Source: Rhodoferax sp. U2-2l
GTDB taxonomy: Bacteria > Pseudomonadota > Gammaproteobacteria > Burkholderiales > Burkholderiaceae_C
Length of the DNA: 64,000 nucleotides
NCBI RefSeq assembly: GCF_020594515.1
Contig: NZ_JAJCTH010000003.1
Span: 124,001 to 188,000 of the forward strand
Reading direction: 5' to 3'
Shown here: positions 17,627 to 26,052 of the stretch, piece by piece
Layout: the number at the start of each line of letters is the position of its first letter
Numbering within the stretch: position 1 is the stretch's first letter
Program-made: the position numbers and the translations under genes
Notes under the pieces: generated by a model
What the model was told of the DNA's origin: nothing
What the model saw: only the letters and a program-made list of their open reading frames with translations
The model's database searches: none

Positions 17627-17643
17627 AAACGTTGACGTAACTT
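17627..17643. promoter_or_regulatory. Possible operator with paired ACGT half-sites upstream of the lipid operon
   Basis: AAACGTTGACGTAACTT lies 18-34 bases before the operon start codon in an unusually AT-rich patch. It contains ACGT twice, spaced by TG, and an outer GTT...AAC pairing. This would suit a regulator site overlapping the promoter. The regulator is not in the window and no consensus was confirmed. Confidence 0.25.
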
Positions 17644-17719
17644 TGTGACTGCTTGGTAATTTAACACATGGCGTCGTTTTGCGCCCGATGCCGGCCTGCC
17701 ATCGCGGCGTCGGGTGCCT

Positions 17720-17747
17720 GGATCCCGGATCGGCGCCCGGGATGACC
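17720..17747 (+). repeat. Dispersed GGATCCCGG...CCCGGGATGACC palindromic repeat, copy B
   Basis: A 28-base imperfect palindrome matching copy A (701-728) at 25 of 28 bases. It lies just downstream of the 3' end of the HD-domain gene and upstream of the lipid operon. Confidence 0.6.
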
Positions 17748-17837
17748 GCCAACGGATGATCTTCAGAGGGTGACGCTCACCTGCGGGCAGCCCAAGCTGC
17801 CCAAGGCGTTTTCACGTTGGCCGCGGGCCAACCCGCG

Positions 17838-19073
17838 TTACCAGGGCCGCTCGGCTGCCACCTGCCGCGTCAGGCTGATCAGCTTGCCCAGGCTGTGGCT
17901 GACCCGCACCTCGCGAAACGGCACGCTGGCGATGATGCGGTAGTCGGGCAGGCTGGTGTCGCGCACGATCGGCTCGCCCGTGGGCATGCCCTGGCGGTTG
18001 ATCAATACCGCCACCTTGGGCATGGTGGTGTTGAGGCTGCGCTTGATCACCACGGCGATTTCCTGCGAGTTCAGCTTCACGTAGGTGCCCGGTGAATAAA
18101 TGCCCACCGCCTTGATCAGCGCCGCACCGGCTTCGTCGATCTCGCGGTTCTCGTCAAAGTAACACGACTGCATGGCGGCACCGGGTGACTCCGGCCCGCG
18201 GGTGGCGCGGGGTGCCAGCCGCGCGGCAAACATGTCGGCGCGCTGGATCAGCCGCGCCAGGCGCTGGCCATCGGGTCGGCCCGCCAGCGGGCCGGGGGTT
18301 TTGGCGCCATGGTTGAGCACCGCCTCCAGCCACAGCGCGTCCGTCACGCCCATTTGCTGCAGCAGATCCACCGAACGCGGTGAGTGGGTCTGGATGCGCT
18401 GCAGTTGCGCCGGTGTGGGGGGCTCTTTTTGCATGGCCAGGCGGTCTTGCAGCTCGGTCATGCTGATGTTCATGGTGAGCGCCGCGCTGCTCAGCGCCTT
18501 CAGGTGGGCGGGGGGCCATTTGAGGACGTCACGCGCGGCCAGGCAACAGATCACATTGACCAGCATCGCATGGGTGGCGCTGTACTGGCGCACCTCGCTG
18601 CCCGAGAGGTGGATCAGCGCCAGCAGGGTGCCGTCGGGGTTGCTCAGTGTCTGGCGTTCCAGCTCGTTTTGCAGCCGCTCCAGCCGCGGCAAAAAACTCT
18701 CGCCCTGGCTGTCGCGCAGCATGGCATGCGACAGTGTCTGCAGGTCCAGCCAGTCGAGCTCGTCCGAGTCCACCTCCGCCACTTTGTTGCGGTTGGCATC
18801 GTAGGGCGAGATTTGCACCTCGGCAATCTGGCCCAGTGACTTGTCTTCCATCACCAGGTTGTTCAGACGGTTGACGTAGCCGCGGCGAAAGTTGTCCGAC
18901 TGGTCAAAGTCGATGTAGATCTGGCTGCGCCGCCCCACCATGGACTCCAGGTCCTGGCGGCTGGTCACCATGAAGCCGCGGCTGGCCAGCAGCACCCCGC
19001 TTTGGTCACGCAGTGCACAGGGCAAAGGTTGACCAATCAGGATGGCATCAATGCTGACAGGGACCAGGTTCAT
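17838..19073 (-). CDS. Degenerate HD-GYP-like protein
   Basis: 411 residues resembling class II c-di-GMP phosphodiesterases in overall plan. The N-terminus has the short beta region seen before HD-GYP domains (IGQPLPCALRDQSGVLLASRG). The centre is an all-helical HD-like domain, and the C-terminus shows the usual GIYSPGTYVKLNSQEIAVVIKR tail. The metal-binding signature is broken: where LLHDIGK is expected the sequence reads AALTMNIS, and the HHE..DG.GYP block is reduced to NHGAKTPGPL. Some histidines (SATHAM, QTHSP) remain. It is probably catalytically inactive and may bind nucleotide or a partner. Confidence 0.65.
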   Translation of the reverse strand: MNLVPVSIDAILIGQPLPCALRDQSGVLLASRGFMVTSRQDLESMVGRRSQIYIDFDQSDNFRRGYVNRLNNLVMEDKSLGQIAEVQISPYDANRNKVAEVDSDELDWLDLQTLSHAMLRDSQGESFLPRLERLQNELERQTLSNPDGTLLALIHLSGSEVRQYSATHAMLVNVICCLAARDVLKWPPAHLKALSSAALTMNISMTELQDRLAMQKEPPTPAQLQRIQTHSPRSVDLLQQMGVTDALWLEAVLNHGAKTPGPLAGRPDGQRLARLIQRADMFAARLAPRATRGPESPGAAMQSCYFDENREIDEAGAALIKAVGIYSPGTYVKLNSQEIAVVIKRSLNTTMPKVAVLINRQGMPTGEPIVRDTSLPDYRIIASVPFREVRVSHSLGKLISLTRQVAAERPW

Positions 19074-19151
19074 AGGGGCTCAAGTAGGGGGTCGGCGGCA
19101 CAAAGCTGCGCCGGGGCCCGCTAGGATAAACCACGCCCGACGCCTGATAGC

Positions 19152-19682
19152 ATGCAATACATGCCACAAACCCATCCTGTTCCTGCTTTTGTCACCGAAT
19201 TGGCGCCGCTTGCGCTGACCAACAAGTTATGCATGCCCGATCAACTCAGCGCTCGCCTGGCCGCGTTGCCACGTCCGCTGGTGTTCACCAATGGCGTGTT
19301 TGATGTGTTGCACCGCGGCCACGTGATGTACCTGGAGCAAGCGCGGGCACTGGGCGCCAGCCTCGTGGTGGCGCTCAACACCGATGCCTCGGCCAAACGC
19401 CTGGGCAAGGGCCCCGACCGCCCGCTCAACAACGAGGTGGACCGCGCCTGCGTCATCGCGGCGCTGGCCAGCAGCTCGTTGGTGACCTGGTTTGACGAAG
19501 ACACGCCGCTGGAACTGATCCGCCTGGTGCGCCCGGACATCCTGGTCAAAGGCGGAGACTACGACATGGACAAGCTGGCGGAAACCGCGGTGGTGCAGGC
19601 TGACGGCGGGCGGGCACTGGCCTTGCCGTTTGTGCACGGGTACTCCACCACGGCGCTGGTGAACAAGATCCGGAGTTCTTAG
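19152..19682 (+). CDS. rfaE2: D-glycero-beta-D-manno-heptose 1-phosphate adenylyltransferase (RfaE domain II)
   Basis: 176 residues forming a single nucleotidyltransferase domain. The HxGH-type motif is VFDVLHRGHVMYLEQAR, followed by LNTDASAKRLGKGPDRPLN and VKGGDYDMDKLAET, which are diagnostic of the C-terminal half of HldE. It activates heptose 1-phosphate to ADP-heptose for LPS inner-core synthesis. The kinase half (HldE-N/RfaE1) is not adjacent, so the two functions are on separate polypeptides, as is common in Betaproteobacteria. The first 20-30 residues precede the conserved domain; ATG 19161 is an alternative start. Confidence 0.92.
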   Translation: MQYMPQTHPVPAFVTELAPLALTNKLCMPDQLSARLAALPRPLVFTNGVFDVLHRGHVMYLEQARALGASLVVALNTDASAKRLGKGPDRPLNNEVDRACVIAALASSSLVTWFDEDTPLELIRLVRPDILVKGGDYDMDKLAETAVVQADGGRALALPFVHGYSTTALVNKIRSS

Positions 19683-19698
19683 GAAAATCGGTCGCAAG

Positions 19699-19725
19699 TC
19701 TTTTTGATAAATGGCTCGCAGCTAT
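19699..19725 (+). repeat. AT-rich TCTTTTTGATAAA...AGCTAT repeat, copy 2
   Basis: It matches the reverse complement of 11624-11650 at 23 of 27 bases and begins 17 bases after the rfaE2 stop codon. Confidence 0.45.
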
Positions 19726-19890
19726 TGATCGAGTAGCGTGACCGTTGCCCCACCTAGACGCTGGGGTGGGCGTCGGCGGGCACAAGCGGCGCACAACGTC
19801 GCCAGCCGAGCCGCCTTCTTGATAAGCGCCATGGATCAAAAACACATCTTGAAAATTTACCCGGGAAGGTGATAATCGCGCGGTCGCAAG

Positions 19891-19908
19891 TGTCAATTTA
19901 ACTTGACA
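19891..19908. promoter_or_regulatory. Inverted repeat TGTCAA-N6-TTGACA upstream of the CheB-CheR gene
   Basis: The two perfect 6-base arms are separated by TTTAAC, 36 bases before the ATG. The right arm is also a perfect sigma-70 -35 hexamer, but no good -10 follows at 16-18 bases. It may be an operator overlapping a promoter. The same half-sites occur at 6092-6103. Confidence 0.4.
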
Positions 19909-19944
19909 TATGTCGCTTCGTTGGATGGTTTTTGAAAGTGTTGT

Positions 19945-22896
19945 ATGTCGAATGAACACAGTGTGGAAGCAGCCGAGCCGGTGAGCACGCCTGATCCAGG
20001 GCCCCATATCGTGGCCATCGGGGCATCGGCGGGCGGGCTCGAAGCGCTGGAAAAACTGTTCGACGGCCTGTCTTGCAACACCGGTGCCACCTTTGTGGTG
20101 ATCCAGCATCTCTCGCCCGACCACAAAAGCATGATGGCCAACCTGCTGGCCCGCCACACCCAGATGCCGGTGGTGATGGTGGAGCAGGACATGCCCATCG
20201 AGCCCGACCGGGTCTACCTGATTCCGCCCGGCTCGATCATGCACATGGGCGAAGGCACCCTGAGCCTGACCCCCAAGAACCCGCGCACCCTGACCTTGCC
20301 GATCGACGTGTTTTTCAAGTCGATGGCGCACCACTACGGCGCGCGTTCGGTAGGCGTGGTGCTCTCGGGCACCGGGTCGGACGGCACCCGCGGCGCCGCA
20401 GCCATCAACGATGCGGGTGGCTTTCTGCTGGCCCAGGAGCCCGAAAACGCCAAATTTGACGGTATGCCGCGCAGCGTGATCGCCACCGGCTTGGTCGACG
20501 CCATCTTGCCGGTGGAGCAAATTGGGGCCCGCCTGGTGGCCCACATCACCAACCAGCCCATCGTCAAGGCCGCGGTGACCCTGGACGAGCCGGAAGCACG
20601 CGCCCTGTCGCTCAGCCCGGAGGCGGCTTTGAACGGCATCCTGCGGCTGCTGCTGCAGGTGGGCGGCATTGATTTTCAGGAATACAAGGCCGGTACGGTG
20701 ATGCGGCGCATCGAGCGGCGCATGAACGTGCGCCAGGTGACCTCGCTGGAGACGTACCTGGACTTGCTCAACGACGAGCGCAACGAGGTGCTGACGCTGC
20801 GCCGCGAGTTGCTGATCCCGGTGACCAGCTTTTTCCGCGATGCCGAAGCCTTCGAGATTCTGGGGCGCCAGATCATCGACCCGCTGGTGGCGCGCAAACA
20901 GGCCGGTGACTCGATCCGCGTCTGGGCCGCTGCCGTGTCCACCGGTGAAGAGGCGTATTCCATCGCCATGATGTTCCTGGAAGCGTTTGACCAGCTCAAG
21001 CGCTGGCCGACGCTCAAGATTTTTGCCACCGATGTCGAGCAGCAGAACATCGAAACCGCGGGCGCCGGAACCTACCCGGAGTCGATTGCGGCCGAGGTGT
21101 CGCCGCAGCAGCTGGAGCGGTTTTTTGTCAAAAAAGGCAACAACTTCGTCGTCAAGAACGAGCTGCGCCAGTGCATCGTGTTTGCCCGCCACAACCTGCT
21201 GACCGACCCGCCCTTCACCCGCATGGACCTGGTGGTGTGCCGCAACGCGCTGATTTACTTTCGCACGCAGGCGCAGGCGCGCGCCCTCAAACGTTTGCAA
21301 TACGGCTTGCTGCCGGGCGCCCACCTGTTTTTGGGCTCCAGCGAGTCGCTGGCTGACCTGCAGCGGGACTTCACCCCGGTGAGTGCCAAACACAAGATCT
21401 GGCAGATGATCAAGCCTTTGAACACACCGCTGGATGTGGTCAAAGGCTCGGGCTACGGCTACACCACCAGTGTGCCGCTGGTGACCAGCCAGGTCAGTCG
21501 CAACACCCGGCTCAAAACCACGGCGGTGGACCAGGGGTTTGCCACCTTGCTCAGGGCCTTCAGCCCGCCGGCGGCCATCCTGGTCAACAGCCGCCATGAG
21601 CTGGTGCACTCCTATGGTGATGTGCACAAGTTTCTGCAGCTGCGCGAGGGCCATGCCAGCCTGGAACTCAACCGCATCCTGCCCGATGTGCTGGTGCCGG
21701 TGGCCGTCGCCCTGCTGTTCAAGTCCGGGCGCGAAGGCACCCATGTCAGCTCGGACCGGCTGAAGATCACCGCCTTGGACGGTACGGTGGAGCAGGTGCG
21801 CATGAGCGTCTGGCCGGTGGAAGAGTTTGAGGGTGACCGGCTGTCGCTGCTGGCGTTCGAGCGCCTGCATTCAGCGGCCAGCGAAGTCACCACAGCCACC
21901 ACCATCGACGTGGATTCGGAAACCGCCGAGCGCATGGAGGTGCTGGAGCGCGAACTCACCGCCACCCGCGAAAGCCTGCAGGCCACCGTGGAAGAGCTGG
22001 AGACGTCCAACGAAGAACTGCAGTCCACCAACGAAGAGCTGATGAGTTCCAACGAAGAGCTGCAAAGCTCCAACGAGGAGCTGCAGTCGGTCAACGAGGA
22101 ACTGAACACGGTCAACGCCGAGTACCAGGAAAAAATCGACATCCTGAACCGCCTGAACGCCGACCTGGACAACATGGCCCAGGCGGTGGCCGCGGGCACG
22201 GTGTTTGTGGACGACAACCTGCACCTGACGCGCTTTTCACCCGACGCCACCCACATCTTCAAGTTGCGCGACACCGATCTGGGCCGCCCGCTGGACGACT
22301 TGGCGCACACGCTGATCTACCCGGATCTGATCGCCGACCTGTCGCGCACGCTCAAGGACGGCGTGCGGGTCGAGAAAGAAATCCGCGGCATCAACGGCCT
22401 GCATTATTTTGTGCGCATGCTGCCCTACAGCGTGCCGTCGTCGCCGTCCAAGGGCGCGGTCATCACCTTCATGGATGTGACGGCGCTGCACGAGGTGTCG
22501 CGCCTGCAGCACATCATTGATTCGCTGTCGGAAAACATCGCCGTGCTCAACAGCCTGGGCGTCATCACCCTGGTCAACAAGGCCTGGCGCCAATTCGCCA
22601 TGGACAACGGCGACGCCGACATGGTGCGCGCCGGCCCGGGCGTGAATTACCTGGAGGTGTGCAGCGCCAGTTTTGACGCGTCCGACAAATCGGTCGCGCT
22701 GGCCCAGCGCGGTGTGCGCGAGGTGTTGGACGGTACGCGGGCGCATTTTTCCATCGAGTACCCATGCCATTCACCCACCGAGGAGCGCTGGTTTGTGATG
22801 CACGTCTCACCCGTCGCCGGTGAGCAGCCTGGCGCGGTGGTGAGCCATATCAACATCACCGAGTGGCGCAAACACAACTTCCAGGGCCCGGCGTGA
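19945..22896 (+). CDS. CheB-CheR fusion protein with coiled coil and PAS domains
   Basis: 983 residues. Residues ~20-205 are a CheB methylesterase domain with the Ser-His-Asp triad at S28 (GASAGG), H55 (IQHLSPDHKS) and D146 (GTGSDGTRG). There is no receiver domain in front of it. Residues ~225-490 are a CheR methyltransferase (FFRDAEAF, then STGEEAYSIAMM). A heptad-repeat coiled coil follows at ~655-730 (SNEELQS/TNEELMS units), then two PAS-like domains to the end. Such fusions occur outside canonical chemotaxis operons and probably set methylation in an alternative sensory pathway. The stop codon overlaps the GTG start of the next gene. Confidence 0.93.
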   Translation: MSNEHSVEAAEPVSTPDPGPHIVAIGASAGGLEALEKLFDGLSCNTGATFVVIQHLSPDHKSMMANLLARHTQMPVVMVEQDMPIEPDRVYLIPPGSIMHMGEGTLSLTPKNPRTLTLPIDVFFKSMAHHYGARSVGVVLSGTGSDGTRGAAAINDAGGFLLAQEPENAKFDGMPRSVIATGLVDAILPVEQIGARLVAHITNQPIVKAAVTLDEPEARALSLSPEAALNGILRLLLQVGGIDFQEYKAGTVMRRIERRMNVRQVTSLETYLDLLNDERNEVLTLRRELLIPVTSFFRDAEAFEILGRQIIDPLVARKQAGDSIRVWAAAVSTGEEAYSIAMMFLEAFDQLKRWPTLKIFATDVEQQNIETAGAGTYPESIAAEVSPQQLERFFVKKGNNFVVKNELRQCIVFARHNLLTDPPFTRMDLVVCRNALIYFRTQAQARALKRLQYGLLPGAHLFLGSSESLADLQRDFTPVSAKHKIWQMIKPLNTPLDVVKGSGYGYTTSVPLVTSQVSRNTRLKTTAVDQGFATLLRAFSPPAAILVNSRHELVHSYGDVHKFLQLREGHASLELNRILPDVLVPVAVALLFKSGREGTHVSSDRLKITALDGTVEQVRMSVWPVEEFEGDRLSLLAFERLHSAASEVTTATTIDVDSETAERMEVLERELTATRESLQATVEELETSNEELQSTNEELMSSNEELQSSNEELQSVNEELNTVNAEYQEKIDILNRLNADLDNMAQAVAAGTVFVDDNLHLTRFSPDATHIFKLRDTDLGRPLDDLAHTLIYPDLIADLSRTLKDGVRVEKEIRGINGLHYFVRMLPYSVPSSPSKGAVITFMDVTALHEVSRLQHIIDSLSENIAVLNSLGVITLVNKAWRQFAMDNGDADMVRAGPGVNYLEVCSASFDASDKSVALAQRGVREVLDGTRAHFSIEYPCHSPTEERWFVMHVSPVAGEQPGAVVSHINITEWRKHNFQGPA

Positions 22897-25532
22897 GTCC
22901 GCAGCAGCGGGAATCCTCCCAGCGTAAAACCGAGCGGCTGCAGCTGCTCAAGGCGCGCGCGCAGGGGGTGCTGGACCAGTACCAGGACAGTGCGGCGATG
23001 AACCGCTCTGACGCGCTGGAGGTCACCAAGCTGCTCGAAGACCTGCGCATTTACCAGGTCGAACTGGAGCTGCAAAACGACGAACTGCGTGCCGCCCAGA
23101 TGGCCGCCGAGCAGGCCCAGCGCTCCTACCGCACCTTGTTCGACCAGATGCCCTTGCCCGCGCTGGTGCTTGACACCCAGGGCATGGTGGATGATTCCAA
23201 TGAACTGGCGTTCCAGCTGCTGGGCATGCGCGACCGGTTTGCGAATTTTGACGCCCGTTTCTGGCGCCGGCTCAGCAAGGCAGACCGGGCGCGCCTGCAT
23301 GTCGCCCTGCGCGATGTGCTGCCCGGCCAGAGTCAGGCGCTGGAGCGGGTGGTATTGCCGACGCAGGGTGGCGCTGACCGGACGTTTGACGCCCATCTGA
23401 TCGGCCTGTCGATCGACTACAAGCTCGACCGCCGGGTGCTGCTGCTGCTGGTGGACCGCAGCGCCGAACAAGCGCGCGACAACGAGCAGCGGCTGTACAA
23501 CGCTTTGCTGGATGCCACCGACAACATCATTTTTGCGACCGACGGCGATGGCCGCATGCTGCTGGCCAACCAGGCGATGCTCCAGGTGGTGCAGCGCCCG
23601 CGCGAACAGGTGCTGGGGCAGCGGCGCGAGGACTTCATGAACCTGCGCGACGCCATCCTGCACAACGAGGCCGACCAGAAAGTGTTGCAGTCGCACCGCC
23701 CCTCCACCGTGGAGCACCAGGTGCACACGCCGCCGGACAACGCCCCGGTCGATTTTCTGACCCACCGCTTTGCGCTACGCGATGGCACGGGCCAGGCCTA
23801 CGGGGTCGGGGGGATCTCCACCAACGTGAGTGTGCTGAAAAACCATCAGCGGCAAATCCTGCTCAGCGAGTCGGTGTTCATGGGCTCGGACGAAGGCATC
23901 ATCATCACCGACCCGCAGGGCAACATCATCCGCGTCAACCCGGCGTTCACCCGCATGACCGGTTTCAGTGCCGAGGTGGTGCTGGGGCAGAACACCCGCA
24001 TCCTCAAGTCGGGCCGACACAGCGTGTCGTTTTACGAGGCGCTCTGGGAATCGCTGGTGCACACGCGTCACTGGGCGGGCGAAATCAACAACCGCCGCGC
24101 TGACGGCACATTTTTCACCGTCTGGACCAACATCAACGCGGTCTGTGATGAACGCGGCCAGGTCCTGCACTACATCGGCCTGCAAAGCGACGTGACCGAG
24201 CTGCATGAAGCGCAGCTGGCGTTGCAGCGTCAGGCCTCCTATGACAGCCTGACCGGCCTGCCCAACCGCAACCTGTTCAACGACCGCATTGGGCAGCTGG
24301 TGGCCCACGCCCTGCGGCAGCAGTCGGTGTTTGCCTTGTTGTTCATTGACCTGGACCACTTCAAGGAGGTCAACGACAACTTGGGCCATCAGGTGGGTGA
24401 CGTTCTGTTGCGCACCGTCTCCGAGCGCCTGCAGCAAGGGGTGCGCAACGAGGACACGGTCGCCCGCATGGGCGGCGACGAGTTTGTGGTGTTGCTGCCG
24501 GGCACGGACCGCTCTGGCGCGCAGGCCTTGGCCCAGGCGCTGCTGAACCGGCTGCGTGAGCCGGTGATGCTGGCGGGCGCGGGCACTTACCGGCCGATGG
24601 CCAGCATCGGCTCGGCGGTGTATCCGACCGACGGCAAAACCCCCGATGCCTTGCTGCGCAGCGCCGACATGGCCATGTACCGCGCCAAACTGACGGGCCG
24701 CAACCGCACGCTGAGCTACACCCCGGACATGGGCACCAGCACCGGCTTGGCATTCACCCTCCAGACCGAACTGGCGCGCGGGCTGGCCGAGCACCAGTTC
24801 CGGGTTTACTTCCAGCCCAAATGTCGCCTGGACACGGGTGAACTGGTGGGGGCCGAGGCCCTGGTGCGCTGGGAGCGCCCCGGGCACGGCCTGACGCTGC
24901 CGGGCGTGTTCATCGGCGTCGCCGAAAAGAGTGGCCTGCTGCTGGAGCTGGACCAATGGGTGATGCACGAGGCCTTGCGCCAGTTGGGGGCGTGGTGCCA
25001 GGCCGGATGGTGGCGCTCGCCAATGCGATTGGCCATCAACCAGAATGTGGCGGACCTGCAAAAGCCTGATTGGCTGGTGCAGGTCAACCACCTGTTGCGC
25101 CACCACGACGTCGGCGCCGATTTGCTGGAACTTGAAATCACCGAGGACGCGCTGCTGGAACACACGCCCGAGCAGATGGCGCGGTTGCAGGCCCTGCGCG
25201 ACATGGGGGTGTCGGTGGCCATTGATGACTTTGGCACGGGCTACTCCAGCCTGTCGTATTTGCGGCTGTTGCCGGTGTCGGTGATCAAGATTGACCGGAG
25301 TTTTGTCGCCAGCATGCTCAGCGATGACAACGACGCGGTGCTGGTGCGCACCATCATCGACATGGCACATGACCTGGGCCACAAACTGGTGGCCGAGGGG
25401 ATCGAGACGCCGCTGCAGCGTGACCGCCTCAACCTGTTGGGCGCCGAGGTGGGACAGGGTTACCTGTTTGGCTACCCGGTGTGTGCCGAAGAGTTTGCCA
25501 AGCGCTGGCTATGCGAGGCGCCGGGCCCGTGA
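22893..25532 (+). CDS. PAS-GGDEF-EAL cyclic-di-GMP metabolising protein
   Basis: 879 residues from the GTG at 22893, which overlaps the previous stop (GTGA); a GTG at 22863 would lengthen it by ten residues. An N-terminal coiled segment is followed by three PAS-like domains (to ~440). A GGDEF domain has an intact MGGDEF motif (527-531) and an EAL domain has EAL at 655-657, DDFGTGYSSLSYLR and IKIDRSFV. Both catalytic signatures look complete, so the protein could make and/or degrade c-di-GMP. No membrane span is seen, so it is cytosolic. Coupling to the CheB-CheR protein suggests joint signalling. Confidence 0.93.
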   Translation: MSPQQRESSQRKTERLQLLKARAQGVLDQYQDSAAMNRSDALEVTKLLEDLRIYQVELELQNDELRAAQMAAEQAQRSYRTLFDQMPLPALVLDTQGMVDDSNELAFQLLGMRDRFANFDARFWRRLSKADRARLHVALRDVLPGQSQALERVVLPTQGGADRTFDAHLIGLSIDYKLDRRVLLLLVDRSAEQARDNEQRLYNALLDATDNIIFATDGDGRMLLANQAMLQVVQRPREQVLGQRREDFMNLRDAILHNEADQKVLQSHRPSTVEHQVHTPPDNAPVDFLTHRFALRDGTGQAYGVGGISTNVSVLKNHQRQILLSESVFMGSDEGIIITDPQGNIIRVNPAFTRMTGFSAEVVLGQNTRILKSGRHSVSFYEALWESLVHTRHWAGEINNRRADGTFFTVWTNINAVCDERGQVLHYIGLQSDVTELHEAQLALQRQASYDSLTGLPNRNLFNDRIGQLVAHALRQQSVFALLFIDLDHFKEVNDNLGHQVGDVLLRTVSERLQQGVRNEDTVARMGGDEFVVLLPGTDRSGAQALAQALLNRLREPVMLAGAGTYRPMASIGSAVYPTDGKTPDALLRSADMAMYRAKLTGRNRTLSYTPDMGTSTGLAFTLQTELARGLAEHQFRVYFQPKCRLDTGELVGAEALVRWERPGHGLTLPGVFIGVAEKSGLLLELDQWVMHEALRQLGAWCQAGWWRSPMRLAINQNVADLQKPDWLVQVNHLLRHHDVGADLLELEITEDALLEHTPEQMARLQALRDMGVSVAIDDFGTGYSSLSYLRLLPVSVIKIDRSFVASMLSDDNDAVLVRTIIDMAHDLGHKLVAEGIETPLQRDRLNLLGAEVGQGYLFGYPVCAEEFAKRWLCEAPGP

Positions 25533-25997
25533 TCAGCGTTCGTTGCGGAACTGGTCGTGGCAGCTTTTGCAGCTTTTTTGCACCGCGTCCACCGCGGATC
25601 GGATGGCGGCCAGGTCAGCGCTGCCGGATACCTCCACCAGCTTGTCCACCGTGGCCAGGTACTGGTCGGTGGCGGCCTTGAACTCGGCCGCCTGGCTCCA
25701 GACGACCGGTTTGGCCTTGGTGGGCGGGTAGTTGCCGTCGGCACTGAAAAACACCCAGGGCTGGCTGGAAAGGTCTTTGAGCGCCTGCGCCCCTTCCATG
25801 AACTCGACCTTGACGTAGTCCTTGTGGCCGCGCGCCACCAGGCCCATCGGCTCCAGCGTTTTGGTCATCTTCTTGAAGACCGCCTGGCGCTGGGTCACCA
25901 GCTGTTGCGGATGGGTGTCTTTGACCTTGTCACTGCAGGCGCCCAGCAACAGGGTGGCGGTGATCAGGGTCAGGGCAACGGGCAATGTTTTGGGCAT
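25533..25997 (-). CDS. Cytochrome c'-like lipoprotein
   Basis: 154 residues from the ATG at 25997. The signal peptide ends in a lipobox (LLLGAC), so the mature protein should be membrane-anchored in the periplasm. The body is a four-helix-bundle cytochrome c' type with a single C-terminal haem site CKSCH about ten residues from the end, followed by DQFRNER. Cytochrome c' proteins bind NO and CO or act as electron carriers; here the role is unknown. It ends immediately next to the convergent c-di-GMP gene, with no intergenic bases. Confidence 0.85.
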   Translation of the reverse strand: MPKTLPVALTLITATLLLGACSDKVKDTHPQQLVTQRQAVFKKMTKTLEPMGLVARGHKDYVKVEFMEGAQALKDLSSQPWVFFSADGNYPPTKAKPVVWSQAAEFKAATDQYLATVDKLVEVSGSADLAAIRSAVDAVQKSCKSCHDQFRNER

Positions 25998-26052
25998 GGG
26001 GAAAAGCAAATCAATGAAAAGTGAGTAGCAAAAACGGCACACTGCCCGCCAG

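Noticed and set aside
19546..21870. 774-codon antisense open frame across the CheB-CheR gene
   Set aside because: It lies opposite a gene with intact CheB and CheR motifs, has low-complexity His/Gln/Arg-rich sequence typical of GC-rich antisense frames, and shows no family pattern.
22005..22130. CRISPR-like regular repeats
   Set aside because: The 21-base periodicity is in frame and encodes a coiled coil. There are no unique spacers of CRISPR length and no cas genes.
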